Source: Filimonas zeae
Lineage (GTDB): Bacteria; Bacteroidota; Bacteroidia; Chitinophagales; Chitinophagaceae
Direction: 5' to 3'
Length of the DNA stretch: 64,000 nucleotides
Assembly: GCF_014641615.1 (NCBI RefSeq)
Contig: NZ_BMIB01000001.1
Span: 62,769 to 126,768 of the forward strand
Below, one piece after another: positions 41,544 through 51,598 of the stretch (position 1 is its first letter; every line of letters starts with the position of its first letter). A program made the position numbers and the translations under genes. The notes below the pieces were generated by a model. It did no database searches. It was not told the DNA's origin and saw only the letters and a list, made by a program, of their open reading frames with translations.

Positions 41544-42079
41544 CTTTGCTGTAGCAGCGCCAGTGTTTTGGTAAGTTGCCTGCACTGGCTGGTATCTTTT
41601 ACCGGTGATAGTTGCAGTACCTGCTGCCGTAGCTGATTCAGTGATAAGATGTCGGGCACTGAATTGCCGGGATTGCAAATTATCCATGCCAATGCTGTTT
41701 TAAGTGTAGTGGCTTTTATACGTACCGAATAAGCGGAATAACGGGCCGGGTGAATATGTACATATCTGCCCGGCTCGTTGCCTTGTAAGAATATCCACCG
41801 GGAACCATCGGACAAAGTGCATTCCCGGTAGCCTCCGCCAGCCTGCAGCCATTGCATGTAGGCAGCTTCCTCCTGTATATTCAGCTGTAACAGGTGTTCC
41901 GTAACCTCTTCAAATATGACGGGTATTTCCAGCGGACCGTAATACACATCCATAAGGGCATTGCCCAGTGGCTGCAGCGCGCAATAGATAGTTTGCGGGG
42001 TTTGCGCGTGTATCAGCTGCAGCATACTGCTGCGGTGATGTTTTAATGCGTTAAAGAGAATGTTTCCGGCGCTGATCAT
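41540..42079 (-). CDS. Hypothetical protein, ~179 residues
   Basis: I do not recognise this protein. There is no signal peptide or membrane helix. It has a mix of helix (HHRSSMLQLIHAQ, LRQQVLQLSP) and strand-like parts (GSRWIFLQGNEPGRYVHIHP, YSVRIKATTLKTALAWIICN), fairly basic. Similar-length unknowns are found in Bacteroidota. The ATG at 42079 (MISAGN) is as likely as the one at 42088. It is downstream of the exported PPC-domain gene on the same strand (18 bp gap). Confidence 0.55.
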   Translation of the reverse strand: MISAGNILFNALKHHRSSMLQLIHAQTPQTIYCALQPLGNALMDVYYGPLEIPVIFEEVTEHLLQLNIQEEAAYMQWLQAGGGYRECTLSDGSRWIFLQGNEPGRYVHIHPARYSAYSVRIKATTLKTALAWIICNPGNSVPDILSLNQLRQQVLQLSPVKDTSQCRQLTKTLALLQQS

Positions 42080-42097
42080 TGTATGCAAATATAACTG

Positions 42098-42604
42098 CTA
42101 ATCCAGGCTTAGTACATTAGCGCCAAGTTCTTCATCTTTTATCCGTTCCAGCTTTTTATCGTGTGTTGTTATCAGTATTTCTACTGAGCCGGTGCTTACT
42201 GTTGCGGCCAGTATATGGCCTGCGCGGGCATTAAAGTCCTTATCGCCTACTACGCCATGGGCGTGTATAGAAACCTTGCCCTTTTGCCAGGCAATGGTGC
42301 CATGCATGGAAGCGAGTTCTACATTGTCAAAGTTTTTGGGGTGGTATTTCTTCTCTGTAAAATCGAAATAGCCGAACTGAATGTTTACAAACCCCATTCC
42401 TGTAAAGTTGGCTGCGGGCAGGTTCTGGTTTACTGCCAGCTTTTCCAGTTCTGCCATAATGCTGTCGCCCTGGGTTAAAACCATCAGGTAGCCTGCCGGT
42501 ACTTTACGGTATTTAGTAGTGGTATTGCTGCCGGTTTGTGCCATGGTGTTGTGGTTTGTGAGCATACATGTTATAAGGATAACTGCTGTTACCAGTTTTT
42601 TCAT
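42098..42604 (-). CDS. Exported PPC/DUF296-domain protein
   Basis: The 168-residue protein has a signal peptide (~1-22, ITCMLTNHNTMAQ) and a single PPC (DUF296) domain: RKVPAGYLMVLTQGDSIMAE, AANFTGMGFVNIQFGYFD, VSIHAHGVVGDKDFNARAGH with the two conserved His residues, and VSTGSVEILITT. The bacterial PPC family is usually cytoplasmic and linked to nucleic-acid binding or unknown metal/ligand roles; plant PPC proteins bind DNA. Here the signal peptide indicates a periplasmic protein, so the DNA-binding role is not expected. It is divergent from the MFS exporter. Confidence 0.8.
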   Translation of the reverse strand: MKKLVTAVILITCMLTNHNTMAQTGSNTTTKYRKVPAGYLMVLTQGDSIMAELEKLAVNQNLPAANFTGMGFVNIQFGYFDFTEKKYHPKNFDNVELASMHGTIAWQKGKVSIHAHGVVGDKDFNARAGHILAATVSTGSVEILITTHDKKLERIKDEELGANVLSLD

Positions 42605-42695
42605 AAAGGATGCTTATTTTACAGATGTAACACGAATAGTGCCAGAGGTAGCAGGCGTGGTATAAGTATTGTACGGCAACTATTTCTAAAACAGG

Positions 42696-44111
42696 ATGCG
42701 CATGAACAAGGTTAAGGTGTTGATTACGCTGATGATTGGTACTTCTATGGCGGCCATTGACAGTAGTATTGTAAACGTTTCGCTTCCTGTTATACAGCGG
42801 AAATTTGGGGTAGAGGTGGATGAGGTATCGCTGGTGATTACTGCTTACATGATTACTTTTCTGCTGTTTATACCTTTAACCAACTGGTTTAAAAACCGCA
42901 TTGGATATTACTATCTGTATATAGTCAGTATTATTTTGTTTACGCTGGGCTCGCTGCTGTGCAGCTTATCCGGCAGCCTTACCATGCTGGTGCTGGCGCG
43001 TGTGGTACAGGCTATTGGCGGGGGCGCTATTGCACCTGTATCGCTGGGCATATTATCGGAAAGTTTTCCTGAAAAAGAGCGTGGCAGTGCTATTGGCTGG
43101 TGGGGTATTGGTAACGTAATGGGGCCTGCGTTGGGGCCTACGCTGGGTGGTGTGCTTACGCAGTACCTGGGGTGGGAATCTATTTTTTATGTAAACATAC
43201 CTATTGGTGTGGTAGCAGTGGCTATGGCAGTGCGTTATCTGGGCTTTTTAAAAGCATGGCCGCGGTATACCCCACCTTTTGATATAAAGGGTTATGTGTT
43301 GTTTGTAGGGTTTGTAGTGCTGCTGCAATGGACGCTTACCAGCGCCGGCGCATCGCATGGTTTTTTATCGTGGCAGTTTATTGGTGGGGTGCTGGTAACG
43401 CTGCTGTTATTCCGGCTTTTTATACTTTCTGCCAGGCGGCCGCAGCCTTTGCTGGATTTGTCGGTGTTTCGCATAGCAGGCTTTAACCGGGCGTTTATTA
43501 TAGTAGCCATCCGCTCACTGGCTTTATTCGGGGGCATGTTTTTTCTGCCTTTTTTGCTACAGGGGTTGCTGGGATATACTGAAATTGAGAGTGCGTTGCT
43601 GATATTGCCCAATGCGTTGATTATGCTGGTTACGCGGCCTGCGGCGGGTAAAATGGCAGATAAGGGAATGATACGGAATATATCTCTTGCAGGTATTCTG
43701 CTGGTGTCTGCTTCCTTTTTTCTGTTTGCCCGTATTCATATAGGTACTACTATCTGGTTTATTATTCTGGCCATGCTGGTGCGTGGGCTGGGCATTAGTT
43801 TTTTGATTGCACCGGTATCTACCGCATTGCTTAATTCGGTGGAGCGGTCGCAAACTGCTACTGCTACCTCGTTAAACAGCCTTATGCTGCAGCTGGGTGG
43901 TTCGGTAGGTATTGCTATCAGTGGTGCTATGCATAGCTATATTTACAACCATTATCTGCAGCGGGGGTATAATACACAACTGGCTGAGCACTTTGCGTTG
44001 CAGGATGGTTTTTTGTTTACAGCGGTACTGATTCTGCTGGCACTGATACCGGCTGCTAAACTGCCGCAGCGCGCCGAAAAACCACTGCGGGATAAAGAGG
44101 CGCTGGGTTAG
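42696..44111 (+). CDS. DHA2-family MFS multidrug exporter (EmrB/QacA-like)
   Basis: The 471-residue inner-membrane protein has about 14 membrane helices and the DHA2 motifs: MAAIDSSIVNVSLPVIQRKF (motif D1), LARVVQAIGGGAIAPVSLGI (motif C region), GWWGIGNVMGPALGPTLGG and GWESIFYVNIPIGVVAVAMA. Proton-driven export of hydrophobic compounds is the family role. The start MRMNKVKV has the usual short N-terminus. No HlyD/TolC partner lies next to it. Confidence 0.9.
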   Translation: MRMNKVKVLITLMIGTSMAAIDSSIVNVSLPVIQRKFGVEVDEVSLVITAYMITFLLFIPLTNWFKNRIGYYYLYIVSIILFTLGSLLCSLSGSLTMLVLARVVQAIGGGAIAPVSLGILSESFPEKERGSAIGWWGIGNVMGPALGPTLGGVLTQYLGWESIFYVNIPIGVVAVAMAVRYLGFLKAWPRYTPPFDIKGYVLFVGFVVLLQWTLTSAGASHGFLSWQFIGGVLVTLLLFRLFILSARRPQPLLDLSVFRIAGFNRAFIIVAIRSLALFGGMFFLPFLLQGLLGYTEIESALLILPNALIMLVTRPAAGKMADKGMIRNISLAGILLVSASFFLFARIHIGTTIWFIILAMLVRGLGISFLIAPVSTALLNSVERSQTATATSLNSLMLQLGGSVGIAISGAMHSYIYNHYLQRGYNTQLAEHFALQDGFLFTAVLILLALIPAAKLPQRAEKPLRDKEALG

Positions 44112-44269
44112 CTGTGGATGGTTGCAAGTGAACAGTGTTTGTACTAAAACCGTACACCGTACGGGGCTTGCAGGGTGTAAGTGGTTGAAAATAAAAAGGG
44201 TAGAGCCTGGCATTTGATTGGCGGCCTTTGTTGTACAGATGTTCTGTATAACCTGTAATTCACGCTGCT

Positions 44270-46705
44270 ATGCTGAAAAATTATATCAAAATAGCCATCC
44301 GCAACCTGCTTGCCAGCCGGATGTTTTCTTTCATTAATTTGTTTGGGCTTGCTACAGGGTTGGCTACCTGCCTGCTGATTGTATTGTTTATCTGCGATGA
44401 AAGCCGGTACGATCAGCATTTTGCCAATGGCAACCGGTTATACCGGGTTGTAAGCAAATCGGCCAAAGGCGAAACCTGGGCGGCTACCTCTGCACCGGTG
44501 GCTGCCGGTTTACGGCAGGATTTTGCAGAGGTAGAAGAGGCGGCGCGGCTGCTTACTTTTCCTGATATAGCTACCATGCTGCTGAAGTATGAAGAAGGGG
44601 CGCACCAGCAGCAGGCGTTTGAAACCAATGGGTATTATGCCGATGCGGGTTTTTTCAGGGTACTGGATATGCCTTTTACTTATGGTAACCCACATAGTGC
44701 CCTGGAGGCACCTAACTCTATAGTGCTGTCTGCCGTGTTAAGTAAAAAGTATTTTGGCAATGCTAACCCGGTGGGTAAGGTTATGAAGGTAACAACCCCG
44801 TTTGGTGTGTTTGGTTACACGGTTACGGGCGTGTTTCAGCAGCAGCCTTCGCATATACCGGCGCAGTATTATATGAGCATGCGTAACAGCGATATGTGGA
44901 ACTGGGTGCAAAACCTGAGTCAATGGGCTAATAACAATGTGTTTTTTACCTACATTAAGCTAAAACCCTATACCAATAAGGCTTTGTTTGAAACCAAGCT
45001 GAATACTTATTTTGATAGTAAGGCAGGTGCTGAAATGAAGGCGGCCGGTTATTCCAAACAGTTGTTTCTGCAGGCGGTACCGGATATTTATCTGCATTCT
45101 GCCCTGGGCAATGAAATAGCTGCGAATGGTAATATTACCTATCTGTACATACTGGGTTCTATAGGTGCTTTTATTCTGCTGGTAGCCTGTATAAATTTTA
45201 TGAATCTGTCTACAGCACGCTCGCAGCGCCGTGCGCGGGAAGTGGGGGTACGCAAGGTAATGGGCGCCGAAAAGCATTTGCTGGTGCTGCAGTTTCTGGG
45301 CGAGGCATTGCTGCTGAGTGTGCTGGCCCTGGTACTGGCATCGGGTATAGTGGTATTGCTGCTGCCTGCTTTTAACAGTCTTACGCAAAAGCACCTGCAG
45401 CTGACAGATTATGCTGCCCTGTGGGGCTGGGCTGTGGTATTAACCCTGGTTACCGGTTTACTGGCGGGTGCTTATCCTGCCTTATATCTTTCTTCTTTCC
45501 GGCCTGCTGCTGTATTAAAAGGTAAAATACGCAACACCATGGCGGCTGTATTTGTGCGTAAGGGTTTGGTGGTGTTTCAGTTTACTATATCGGTATGTTT
45601 AATTATAGCGGTGCTGGTAATTACAAAGCAACTGCGTTATACGCAGCAGCGGCCACTGGGTTTTCAGCAAACGCAGCAGATAGTGCTGCCTTTACAAATG
45701 GGGTATAATAATACGGAGAGTAACTACGTATCGCTGAAAAACGAATTGTTGCAGCAACCGGGGGTAGCATCTGTTACCTGTGGCAATGCTTATCCGGGTA
45801 TTCCGCAGCTGAACGATATGTTGTTTTATGCAGAAGGAAAAAGTATAAAAGATATTGTAGATATCCGGTTATCTACCATAGCGCCGGATTATCTTTCTTC
45901 TCTGGGCTTTACTTTGTTAAGCGGCAATGGCTTTAGAGAAGGGGGGAAGGGAGTAACGAACGATTCTCTTCTTATTCTGAATGAAACGGCTGTAAAGCAA
46001 CTGGGGTATACAGTAGCGGATGCGCCGGGTAAAAAGGTGTATTACGATGCGGGTAAGGGTGATTACCAGTCTGCAACCATTCTGGGCGTAGTAAAAGATT
46101 TTCATTTTGAGAGTATGCACACTGCTATACAGCCTTTCGGGTTTATTGCAGGTGGTATAGGCAGTAAATACAGTTACCTTATTGCACGTATTAACAGCAA
46201 TGATTATAGTCAGCTGCTGCGGGGTATGGAAGCTGCGTGGCATAAATTGTTACCAGGCACCCCCTTTGCGTATTCCTTTTTAGATCAGGATTTTCAACGT
46301 AATTACCAGAAAGAACAACGTACCTCGCGCATAGTAACCTGGTTTACCTGCGTGGCGGTGGTTATTGCCTGTCTGGGCCTGTTTGGGCTGGCTGTGTTTT
46401 CGGCAGAACAGCGCAGGCGCGAAATGGGTATACGTAAGGTACTGGGCGCTTCTGTAACGGGTATTGCGGGGCTGCTGGCCAAAGACTTTATGCAGCTGGT
46501 GTTGCTGGCTATTGTAATAGCTACGCCGCTGGCATGGTGGGCCATGTATAGCTGGCTGCAGCATTTTGTATACCGCATAACACTCAGCGGGTGGGTATTT
46601 ATGCTGGCGGGTGGCATAGCAGTAACCATGGCCCTGCTGACTATCGGCTTTCAGGCGGTGAAGTCGGCAATTTTATCGCCTGTTGCCAGTTTAAAAGCAG
46701 AGTAG
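44270..46705 (+). CDS. MacB/FtsX-type ABC transporter permease
   Basis: The 811-residue protein has the same layout as the permease at 23649-26036: MLKNYIKIAIRNLLASRMFS, first segment FINLFGLATGLATCLLIVLF, periplasmic domain, first FtsX bundle (LVACINFMNLSTARSQRRAR, EVGVRKVMGAEKHL), second periplasmic domain, second bundle (IACLGLFGLAVFSAEQRRRE, MGIRKVLGASVTGI). It has no ATPase next to it. The two copies in the window are similar in motif but clearly diverged. Confidence 0.88.
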   Translation: MLKNYIKIAIRNLLASRMFSFINLFGLATGLATCLLIVLFICDESRYDQHFANGNRLYRVVSKSAKGETWAATSAPVAAGLRQDFAEVEEAARLLTFPDIATMLLKYEEGAHQQQAFETNGYYADAGFFRVLDMPFTYGNPHSALEAPNSIVLSAVLSKKYFGNANPVGKVMKVTTPFGVFGYTVTGVFQQQPSHIPAQYYMSMRNSDMWNWVQNLSQWANNNVFFTYIKLKPYTNKALFETKLNTYFDSKAGAEMKAAGYSKQLFLQAVPDIYLHSALGNEIAANGNITYLYILGSIGAFILLVACINFMNLSTARSQRRAREVGVRKVMGAEKHLLVLQFLGEALLLSVLALVLASGIVVLLLPAFNSLTQKHLQLTDYAALWGWAVVLTLVTGLLAGAYPALYLSSFRPAAVLKGKIRNTMAAVFVRKGLVVFQFTISVCLIIAVLVITKQLRYTQQRPLGFQQTQQIVLPLQMGYNNTESNYVSLKNELLQQPGVASVTCGNAYPGIPQLNDMLFYAEGKSIKDIVDIRLSTIAPDYLSSLGFTLLSGNGFREGGKGVTNDSLLILNETAVKQLGYTVADAPGKKVYYDAGKGDYQSATILGVVKDFHFESMHTAIQPFGFIAGGIGSKYSYLIARINSNDYSQLLRGMEAAWHKLLPGTPFAYSFLDQDFQRNYQKEQRTSRIVTWFTCVAVVIACLGLFGLAVFSAEQRRREMGIRKVLGASVTGIAGLLAKDFMQLVLLAIVIATPLAWWAMYSWLQHFVYRITLSGWVFMLAGGIAVTMALLTIGFQAVKSAILSPVASLKAE

Positions 46706-46751
46706 CGGTTGCAGGTTTTGGTATATTTGTAAGCAACCTTATACACGTATT

Positions 46752-47261
46752 ATGAGAAAAACAACAGTTTTATGGATGCTTATGCTGGCATTGCCGCTGG
46801 CGCTTACTGCACAGGAGGATACTACCACGCTGATACATACAGGAGATACTGTGCCTTCTTTTACGTTTGAAACGGAGAAGGGTAAAAAGGTGCGTATTGA
46901 AGATTACCGGGGCAAGCTGGTGTGGATTAACCTGTTTGCTACCTGGTGCCCGCCCTGTAATGCGGAACTGCCGGAAGCGCAGAAAGTGTGGGATAAGTAT
47001 AAAGCTAACCCCCGCTTTGCTTTTTTTGTTTTTGGCCGGCAGGAGAACTGGGATAAGTTGTTGCCTTATAAGGCAAAGAAAGGCTTTACTTTTCCCATAT
47101 TACCCGATGCCGACCGTGCTATATTCAGCCGCTTTGCCACACAGTTTATTCCCCGTAACATACTGGTAGATGAAAAGGGAACCATCCTCTTTGAATCCAA
47201 AGGCTTTGAACCTAAAGAGTTTGAAGCGCTGGTAAAGCTGATAGAGGAACACCTGAAGTAA
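46752..47261 (+). CDS. TlpA/ResA-like periplasmic thioredoxin
   Basis: The 169-residue protein has a signal peptide (~1-20, LALPLALTAQ) and a thioredoxin fold. The active site C66-P-P-C69 lies in LFATWCPPCNAELPEA, followed by FAFFVFGRQENW and the cis-Pro segment ATQFIPRNILVDEKGTIL. Such proteins reduce disulfides in the periplasm, for example in cytochrome c or envelope maturation. It lies 46 bp after the permease and ends 12 bp before a convergent ThuA-like gene. Confidence 0.9.
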   Translation: MRKTTVLWMLMLALPLALTAQEDTTTLIHTGDTVPSFTFETEKGKKVRIEDYRGKLVWINLFATWCPPCNAELPEAQKVWDKYKANPRFAFFVFGRQENWDKLLPYKAKKGFTFPILPDADRAIFSRFATQFIPRNILVDEKGTILFESKGFEPKEFEALVKLIEEHLK

Positions 47262-47273
47262 GCTGTAATGTTG

Positions 47274-48122
47274 TTATTTTTTATTGGCATTGCCCAGCCA
47301 TAACAGGGCATCTGTTATCATTTGGTTCTGTACCGGATTATCGAATGTTTGCGATAAGTCTTTGTTGTGCGGCGCATGTTCGTAATCAATATCGTTATGC
47401 CCCATGTTAACGTATAACATGCGGTATTTGCGGTTGCTCCATACCACGGGGTAATAGCCGCTTTGCCATATTTCGTGCTGTTTGGGGCCGGTACCCAGCG
47501 GAAAGCTGGACGCATCTATGGCAAGCAGAATGCGTATATCCGGGTTTTTACGCAGGTCGTTACCCCAGCGGTACCACTCGTTTGGCGAAGCTTTAAAACG
47601 TGCAGGCAGGTGTCGTGTGGCGGGGTGCAGGCTGTCTTCTACCTTTAACACGGCACTGGTAGGGCGCCAGGTATTACTGCCATACTCGCCGGAGCCCAGG
47701 AATGTATGGTGGTACCAGTTCCAGTTTTGCGGAAAAGCGGAAGGGGTAAGTGCAAATGCCGAAAAGTGAAACCCTATCCAGCCGCCACCCTGTTCCATAT
47801 ACTGCTGAAAAGCGGCGCGCTGTGCAGAATCTTCCGGCCGGGTATCCAGAAACAGTACCACCTGGTATTGTGATAAAAACGGAGTATTGAGGTTGTTCCA
47901 GTTATTGGTAGAGTCGTACTGAAAGCCCTGCTGCTGCGCTGTTTGGGCAAACCATCGGTTGGCCTCGTGTACAAAGCTGATATGTGCCTGATCGCTTTTG
48001 GCGGTATAAAAACCAATTACTTTAAAGGCAGGTGGCTTAGAGGCAGACTGGCTGAACAACGGGTTGCAACAGGCTATGAGTAAAAAGCCGAAGGCGAACA
48101 GGCGCCGGGAAATGATGAACAT
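47274..48122 (-). CDS. Secreted ThuA-like protein
   Basis: The ~282-residue protein has a signal peptide (FAFGFLLIACCNPLFSQ) and a ThuA-type domain: FKVIGFYTAKSDQAHISFVH, QYQVVLFLDTRPEDSAQRAA, QYMEQGGGWIGFHFSAFA, WYHHTFLGSGEY, YYPVVWSNRKYRMLYVNMGH and PVQNQMITDALLWLGN. ThuA folds resemble glutamine amidotransferases and take part in trehalose or sugar use in other bacteria. ATG 48122 is taken; the ATG at 48146 adds only 8 residues. Confidence 0.85.
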   Translation of the reverse strand: MFIISRRLFAFGFLLIACCNPLFSQSASKPPAFKVIGFYTAKSDQAHISFVHEANRWFAQTAQQQGFQYDSTNNWNNLNTPFLSQYQVVLFLDTRPEDSAQRAAFQQYMEQGGGWIGFHFSAFALTPSAFPQNWNWYHHTFLGSGEYGSNTWRPTSAVLKVEDSLHPATRHLPARFKASPNEWYRWGNDLRKNPDIRILLAIDASSFPLGTGPKQHEIWQSGYYPVVWSNRKYRMLYVNMGHNDIDYEHAPHNKDLSQTFDNPVQNQMITDALLWLGNANKK

Positions 48123-48234
48123 GGCAAAGTAGTTTAGGTAAAACAATCACCGGCAATATACAGGATTGCCTGCCTTTTATCATAAAAAGCGATGGGTTTA
48201 TACATCTTAATGGTAACTTTCTTTTTTATTCAAT

Positions 48235-51200
48235 ATGAGAAAATTAATACTGTTATTGCTGGCTGCTGCGCCTATGCAGCGCATGGCTGCCCAGCTTACA
48301 CCGGGATGGCTGCGTTACGCTGCTATATCGCCCGATGCACAAACAATTGTGTTTACTTATAAAGGCGATTTGTACCGCGTGGCTTTCGGTGGCGGTACGG
48401 CAGTACCACTTACCCAGCATGCCGCGCATGACTATATGCCGGTATGGAGCCATGATGGTAAAAGCATTGCGTTTGCCAGCGACCGTTTTGGTAACATGGA
48501 TGTTTTTGTAATGCCTGCTACCGGCGGCGAGCCACGCAGACTTACTTACCATTCTGCCCATGAGTATCCGTACGAGTTTACAGCCGATAACCAGAACGTT
48601 TTGTTTGGCAGTGCGCGCATGGATGCGGCTACTAACAGGGCATTTCCTGCTGCTTCTTTACCTGAGTTGTATCAGGTAAGTATTACAGGTGGGCGGGTTA
48701 CGCAACTATTAACCACACCGGCAGAGGAAGTAAAGCTGAGTAAAGACGGGCGCTATCTGGTATATCAGGATAAAAAGGGGGGTGAGAATACCTGGCGTAA
48801 GCATCATACTTCTTCTATTACACGCGATATATGGGTGTACGATAAGCAAACCGGTAGCCATACCCGTATTACTTCTTTTAAAGGAGAAGACAGGAGCCCG
48901 GTACTGGGTGATGGAGATAAAACCCTTTATTATCTGAGTGAGGAAAGCGGTTCGTTTAACGTGCATAAGATGCCACTGGCGGGCGGCCCATCGCAAAAGC
49001 TGACTGCTTTTAAAAAGCACCCGGTACGCTTTTTAAGCCGTGCAGATAATGGTACCTTATGTTTCAGTTGCGATGGCGATTTGTATACCTGGCAGGGCAG
49101 TGGTACACCACAGAAGGTAACCATTCTGCTGGCTGCTGATAATAAGGCAAACAACGAGCAGGTGATACCTGTAAGCGGTGGCGTAAGAGATATGGCTGTT
49201 TCGCCCAATGGTAAAGAGGTGGCCTATATAAGCCGGGGCGAGGTATTTGTAAGCAGTGTGGAAGGAAGTGTTACCCGCCGTATTACCAATACACCTGAGC
49301 AGGAGCGTTCGGTATCTTTTTCCCCTGATGGTAAAACATTGCTGTATTCTTCTGAACGGGGTAACAGCTGGAAGATATATGAAACCCGTAAACAGCGCGA
49401 GGAAGAGCCTTATTTTTATGCTTCTACCGTGTTAAAAGAAACATTGCTGATTGGTGGTAACGACCATGAAAATTATCAGCCTGCTTATAGCCCCGATGGA
49501 AAAGAGGTTGCTTTTGTAGAAGATCGTATGACGTTGCGGGTGCTGAATAAAGCCTCTGGTAAAACGCGTACACTGCTTACCAATCAGGAGCTGTTTTCTA
49601 TGGGGGATAACGACCAGTATTTTCAGTGGAGCCCCGATGGTAAATGGATATTGTTTGATTATGCTATGCCCGGTATTTCGCCCGGTGAGGTGGGATTGAT
49701 ACAGGCAGATGGCAGTGGCAAAGTGGTAAACCTTACCGAAAGTGGTTTTAACGATTCGCACCCTAAATGGATACTGGGTGGTAAGGGTATGTTGTGGTTC
49801 AGCAACCGCGATGGTTTAAAAGCGGTGGCACAAAGCGGCGGTGCGCAGAATGATGTGTATGGCCTGTTTTTTACGCAGGAGGCTTTTGACAGGTATAAGC
49901 TGAGCAAGGAAGATGCAGAACTGCTGAAAGAAGCAGAGGAAACCAAAGCAAAAGCAGATACCACCAAAAAGAAAGAGCCGAAGAAAGACAGTGTGGTAAT
50001 AGACTGGCAGGATGTTACGCTGCGTAAAGCAAGGCTTACTATTCATTCTTCCTCTTTAAGCGATGCGCTGGTAAGCAAAGACGGTGAAACGTTATATTAT
50101 CTGGCGCGTTTTGAAAAAGGCACCAACCTGTGGACTACCAACCTGCGTACTAAAGAAACCAAAATGCTGCTGGCGCTGAATGCGCAGGGGGGAAGCATTG
50201 TGTGGGATAAAGAGCAGAAGAATATTTTTCTGGCTTCTAACGGGGGCATTTCTAAAATTGAAGTGCCGGCCGGTAAACGCGAATCTGTTTCTGTGAATGG
50301 TGAGTTGAGGCTGGATATAGCTGCTGAACGCCGGTTTATGTTTGAGCATGTGTGGCGCCGTACAAAAGAAACATTTTATACCGCCAGCATGCATGGGGTA
50401 AACTGGGATAGTTATAAGGCGGACTACGAAAAGTATCTGCCGCATGTGGGGGATGGAATTGAGTTTGCGGAATTACTGAGCGAAATGCTGGGTGAACTGA
50501 ACGTAAGCCATAGCGGCGCATCCAGTTATAACACTGCGGAAGGTGGTGATATTACTGCCTCGTTAGGTGCTTTTTACGATGCTGCTTACAAGGGCAATGG
50601 TGTTAAGATAGAAGAAGTAATTAAGGGCGGGCCACTGGATAAAGCAGGCCTGGTAATTAAGCCGGGTATGATTATAGAAGCTATAGACGGCGAAACCATT
50701 GCTGCTGATAAAGACCTGGCCCAATACCTGAACCGCAAAAATGGTGTAAACACGCTGCTGGTAATTGCTGATGGCAATACCCGTAAAGAAGTGGTGGTTA
50801 AACCCATTACACCGGGTGAAGAAAGCGGTTTGCTTTACAGAAGGTGGGTACGTAAAAACCAGGAAGAGGTAGATAAACTGAGCAATGGTAAACTGGGGTA
50901 TGTGCATATACCCGGTATGAACGATGGCGCTTACCGTACCACTTATGAAGAAATGATGGGCAAATACGTAAACCGGAAGGGAATTGTAATAGATACGCGA
51001 TTTAATGGTGGGGGCGATCTGGTAGCGGATCTGGCCATGTTCCTGGGCGGAAAGAAGTTTATGGACTATAGCACGGATAACCGTAGCGCTGGTTTTGAAC
51101 CTAATTTCCGGTGGACTAAACCCAGCATTTCCATTGCCGGTGAGGCCAATTACAGCGATGGGCATTGTTACGCCTATACTTATCAGGAACTGAAGCTGGG

Positions 51201-51441
51201 CAAGCTGGTGGGCATGCCGGTACCGGGTACCTGTACTTTTGCCGGCTGGGAGGCCCTGCAGGATGGAAATACCCGCTGGGGCGTGCCGCCGCTGGGCTGT
51301 AAGGATATGAAGGGGCAATACCTGGAAAACCACCAGACAGAGCCGGATATTTTAGTGATGAATGAATATAATGTGGTGAGCAAAGGAAAAGACCAGCAGC
51401 TGGAAGCAGCCGTAACAGAATTGTTAAAAGAAGTGCCTTAG
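48235..51441 (+). CDS. Tricorn-like S41 protease
   Basis: The 1068-residue protein has a signal peptide (LLLLAAAPMQRMAAQ), a TolB/WD40-type beta-propeller (~25-560, with repeats such as SPDAQTIVFTYKGDLYRV, SHDGKSIAFASDRFGNMDVF, SPDGKTLLYSSERG), a PDZ domain (~790-860, GVKIEEVIKGGPLDKAGLVI) and a C-terminal S41 peptidase core (~880-1065). Tricorn-type landmarks are the His in LGELNVSHSGASSY, the Ser in YSDGHCYAYT, and the Glu in HQTEPDIL. It degrades oligopeptides in the periplasm. A terminator follows at 51469. A near-consensus -7 (TAACTTTC) lies upstream of the ATG. Confidence 0.92.
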   Translation: MRKLILLLLAAAPMQRMAAQLTPGWLRYAAISPDAQTIVFTYKGDLYRVAFGGGTAVPLTQHAAHDYMPVWSHDGKSIAFASDRFGNMDVFVMPATGGEPRRLTYHSAHEYPYEFTADNQNVLFGSARMDAATNRAFPAASLPELYQVSITGGRVTQLLTTPAEEVKLSKDGRYLVYQDKKGGENTWRKHHTSSITRDIWVYDKQTGSHTRITSFKGEDRSPVLGDGDKTLYYLSEESGSFNVHKMPLAGGPSQKLTAFKKHPVRFLSRADNGTLCFSCDGDLYTWQGSGTPQKVTILLAADNKANNEQVIPVSGGVRDMAVSPNGKEVAYISRGEVFVSSVEGSVTRRITNTPEQERSVSFSPDGKTLLYSSERGNSWKIYETRKQREEEPYFYASTVLKETLLIGGNDHENYQPAYSPDGKEVAFVEDRMTLRVLNKASGKTRTLLTNQELFSMGDNDQYFQWSPDGKWILFDYAMPGISPGEVGLIQADGSGKVVNLTESGFNDSHPKWILGGKGMLWFSNRDGLKAVAQSGGAQNDVYGLFFTQEAFDRYKLSKEDAELLKEAEETKAKADTTKKKEPKKDSVVIDWQDVTLRKARLTIHSSSLSDALVSKDGETLYYLARFEKGTNLWTTNLRTKETKMLLALNAQGGSIVWDKEQKNIFLASNGGISKIEVPAGKRESVSVNGELRLDIAAERRFMFEHVWRRTKETFYTASMHGVNWDSYKADYEKYLPHVGDGIEFAELLSEMLGELNVSHSGASSYNTAEGGDITASLGAFYDAAYKGNGVKIEEVIKGGPLDKAGLVIKPGMIIEAIDGETIAADKDLAQYLNRKNGVNTLLVIADGNTRKEVVVKPITPGEESGLLYRRWVRKNQEEVDKLSNGKLGYVHIPGMNDGAYRTTYEEMMGKYVNRKGIVIDTRFNGGGDLVADLAMFLGGKKFMDYSTDNRSAGFEPNFRWTKPSISIAGEANYSDGHCYAYTYQELKLGKLVGMPVPGTCTFAGWEALQDGNTRWGVPPLGCKDMKGQYLENHQTEPDILVMNEYNVVSKGKDQQLEAAVTELLKEVP

Positions 51442-51468
51442 AACTGATAATCAGCACTATGTATATAG

Positions 51469-51500
51469 CGGCCTTTTTCTGCGGAAAAAGGCCGTTTTTT
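51469..51500 (+). terminator. Terminator after the tricorn protease
   Basis: An 11-bp perfect stem (51469-51479 with 51484-51494) and a 4-nt loop are followed by TTTTTT. Confidence 0.9.
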
Positions 51501-51598
51501 ATGTCTGACCGATGAATAGTTAATGATTGTATAATGTTACCGGGTGGCAGTAACAATTGTATCAATATGGAGTCTAATTTGCAATAATAATCGTCATT

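Noticed and set aside
50563..51333. Open frame opposite the tricorn protease (256 codons)
   Set aside because: It covers the PDZ and S41 core of a well supported gene and has no motif.
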